Translations under genes and position numbers: made by a program
Notes under the pieces: model-generated
Told to the model about the DNA's origin: nothing
What the model saw: the letters and a program-made list of their open reading frames with translations, nothing else
Database searches by the model: none
Assembly: GCF_902859595.1 (NCBI RefSeq)
Contig: NZ_CADIJQ010000001.1
Coordinates: 1,674,001-1,738,000 of the forward strand
Direction: 5' to 3'
Length of the DNA: 64,000 nucleotides
Origin: Achromobacter kerstersii
GTDB taxonomy: Bacteria; Pseudomonadota; Gammaproteobacteria; Burkholderiales; Burkholderiaceae_B
In this document: piece by piece, positions 63,821-64,000 of the stretch
Layout of the letters: every line of letters begins with the position of its first letter
How positions within the stretch are numbered: the stretch's first letter is position 1

Positions 63821-64000
63821 TTAGTGCGCGGCCCACTGCACGGTGTTCAGGTCGATGCCTTCCTTGGCCATTTCCCACAGCGGCGACATATCGCGCAGCT
63901 TGCCAACACGGCTCTTGAGAAGTTCGATCGCGTAATCCACTTCCTTTTCGGTCGTGAAACGGCCCAGGGTGAAGCGGATCGAGCTGTGCGCCAGCTCGTC
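63821..64000 (-). CDS. iscS: Cysteine desulfurase IscS, C-terminal part only
   Basis: Reading the minus strand from the right edge gives the end of Isc[21 protein letters not shown], then a helix with [20 protein letters not shown] and a final NTVQWAAH. This C-terminal region interacts with IscU. The active-site lysine and cysteine loop lie beyond the window. The first isc gene, and probably iscR, should lie further right. Confidence 0.93.
   Translation of the reverse strand, partial: DELAHSSIRFTLGRFTTEKEVDYAIELLKSRVGKLRDMSPLWEMAKEGIDLNTVQWAAH

Overview
The window is high-GC, gene-dense proteobacterial chromosome. The gene set and protein sequences look like a betaproteobacterium of the Bordetella/Achromobacter group (Burkholderiales, Alcaligenaceae). 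Pointers are many ABC and TRAP uptake systems with LysR, LacI and TetR regulators, iron-receptor clusters, an isc operon in the order iscS-iscU-iscA-hscB-hscA-fdx-iscX, and prfB with its programmed frameshift. The genus is an inference from protein similarity. I saw no prophage, insertion sequence, CRISPR array, rRNA or tRNA.

Layout. 1-1009: partial MFS transporter. 1043-8561: a catabolic cluster with a LacI-type regulator facing a TRAP importer (dctP, fused dctQM), a VOC protein, a RuBisCO-like protein and a DUF1537 sugar-acid kinase. Together they look like a pathway for an unidentified sugar acid. 8726-9649: a secreted protein with a TonB-C-like domain. 9684-17119: peptide-type ABC transporter, class V aminotransferase and a divergent LysR regulator. 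17189-26037: comEC, a probable M15-fold peptidase, a PhoD-like phosphatase, two small proteins of unknown role, thiM and a lipoprotein nucleotidase. 26302-27522: MFS exporter. 27627-38034: iron uptake, with a siderophore ABC system and a TonB receptor in one operon, a two-component system, and a second TonB receptor, with Fur-box-like sites before both receptors. 38246-43985: TatD nuclease, lolD/lolC, an Ala/Gly-repeat protein and recJ. 44064-49427: MFS symporter, prfB, a short-chain dehydrogenase, lysS and a small membrane protein. 49435-58981: a Liv-type ABC importer with acyl-CoA ligase, thiolase, TetR regulator and a divergent enoyl-CoA hydratase. 59046-59936: a protein with two methylglyoxal-synthase domains. 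60060-64000: the isc operon, cut inside iscS at the right edge.

The most promising parts are the RuBisCO-like/kinase/VOC/TRAP cluster, whose kinase carries a Gly-His tandem repeat in its interdomain linker and whose control region holds an 18-bp direct repeat; the double-domain methylglyoxal-synthase protein, whose N-terminal copy has lost catalytic residues; and the two-component system between two TonB receptors. Several short GC-rich tandem repeats with different periods (9, 12, 14, 14 and 15 bp) lie in or beside genes and could be length-variable between strains.
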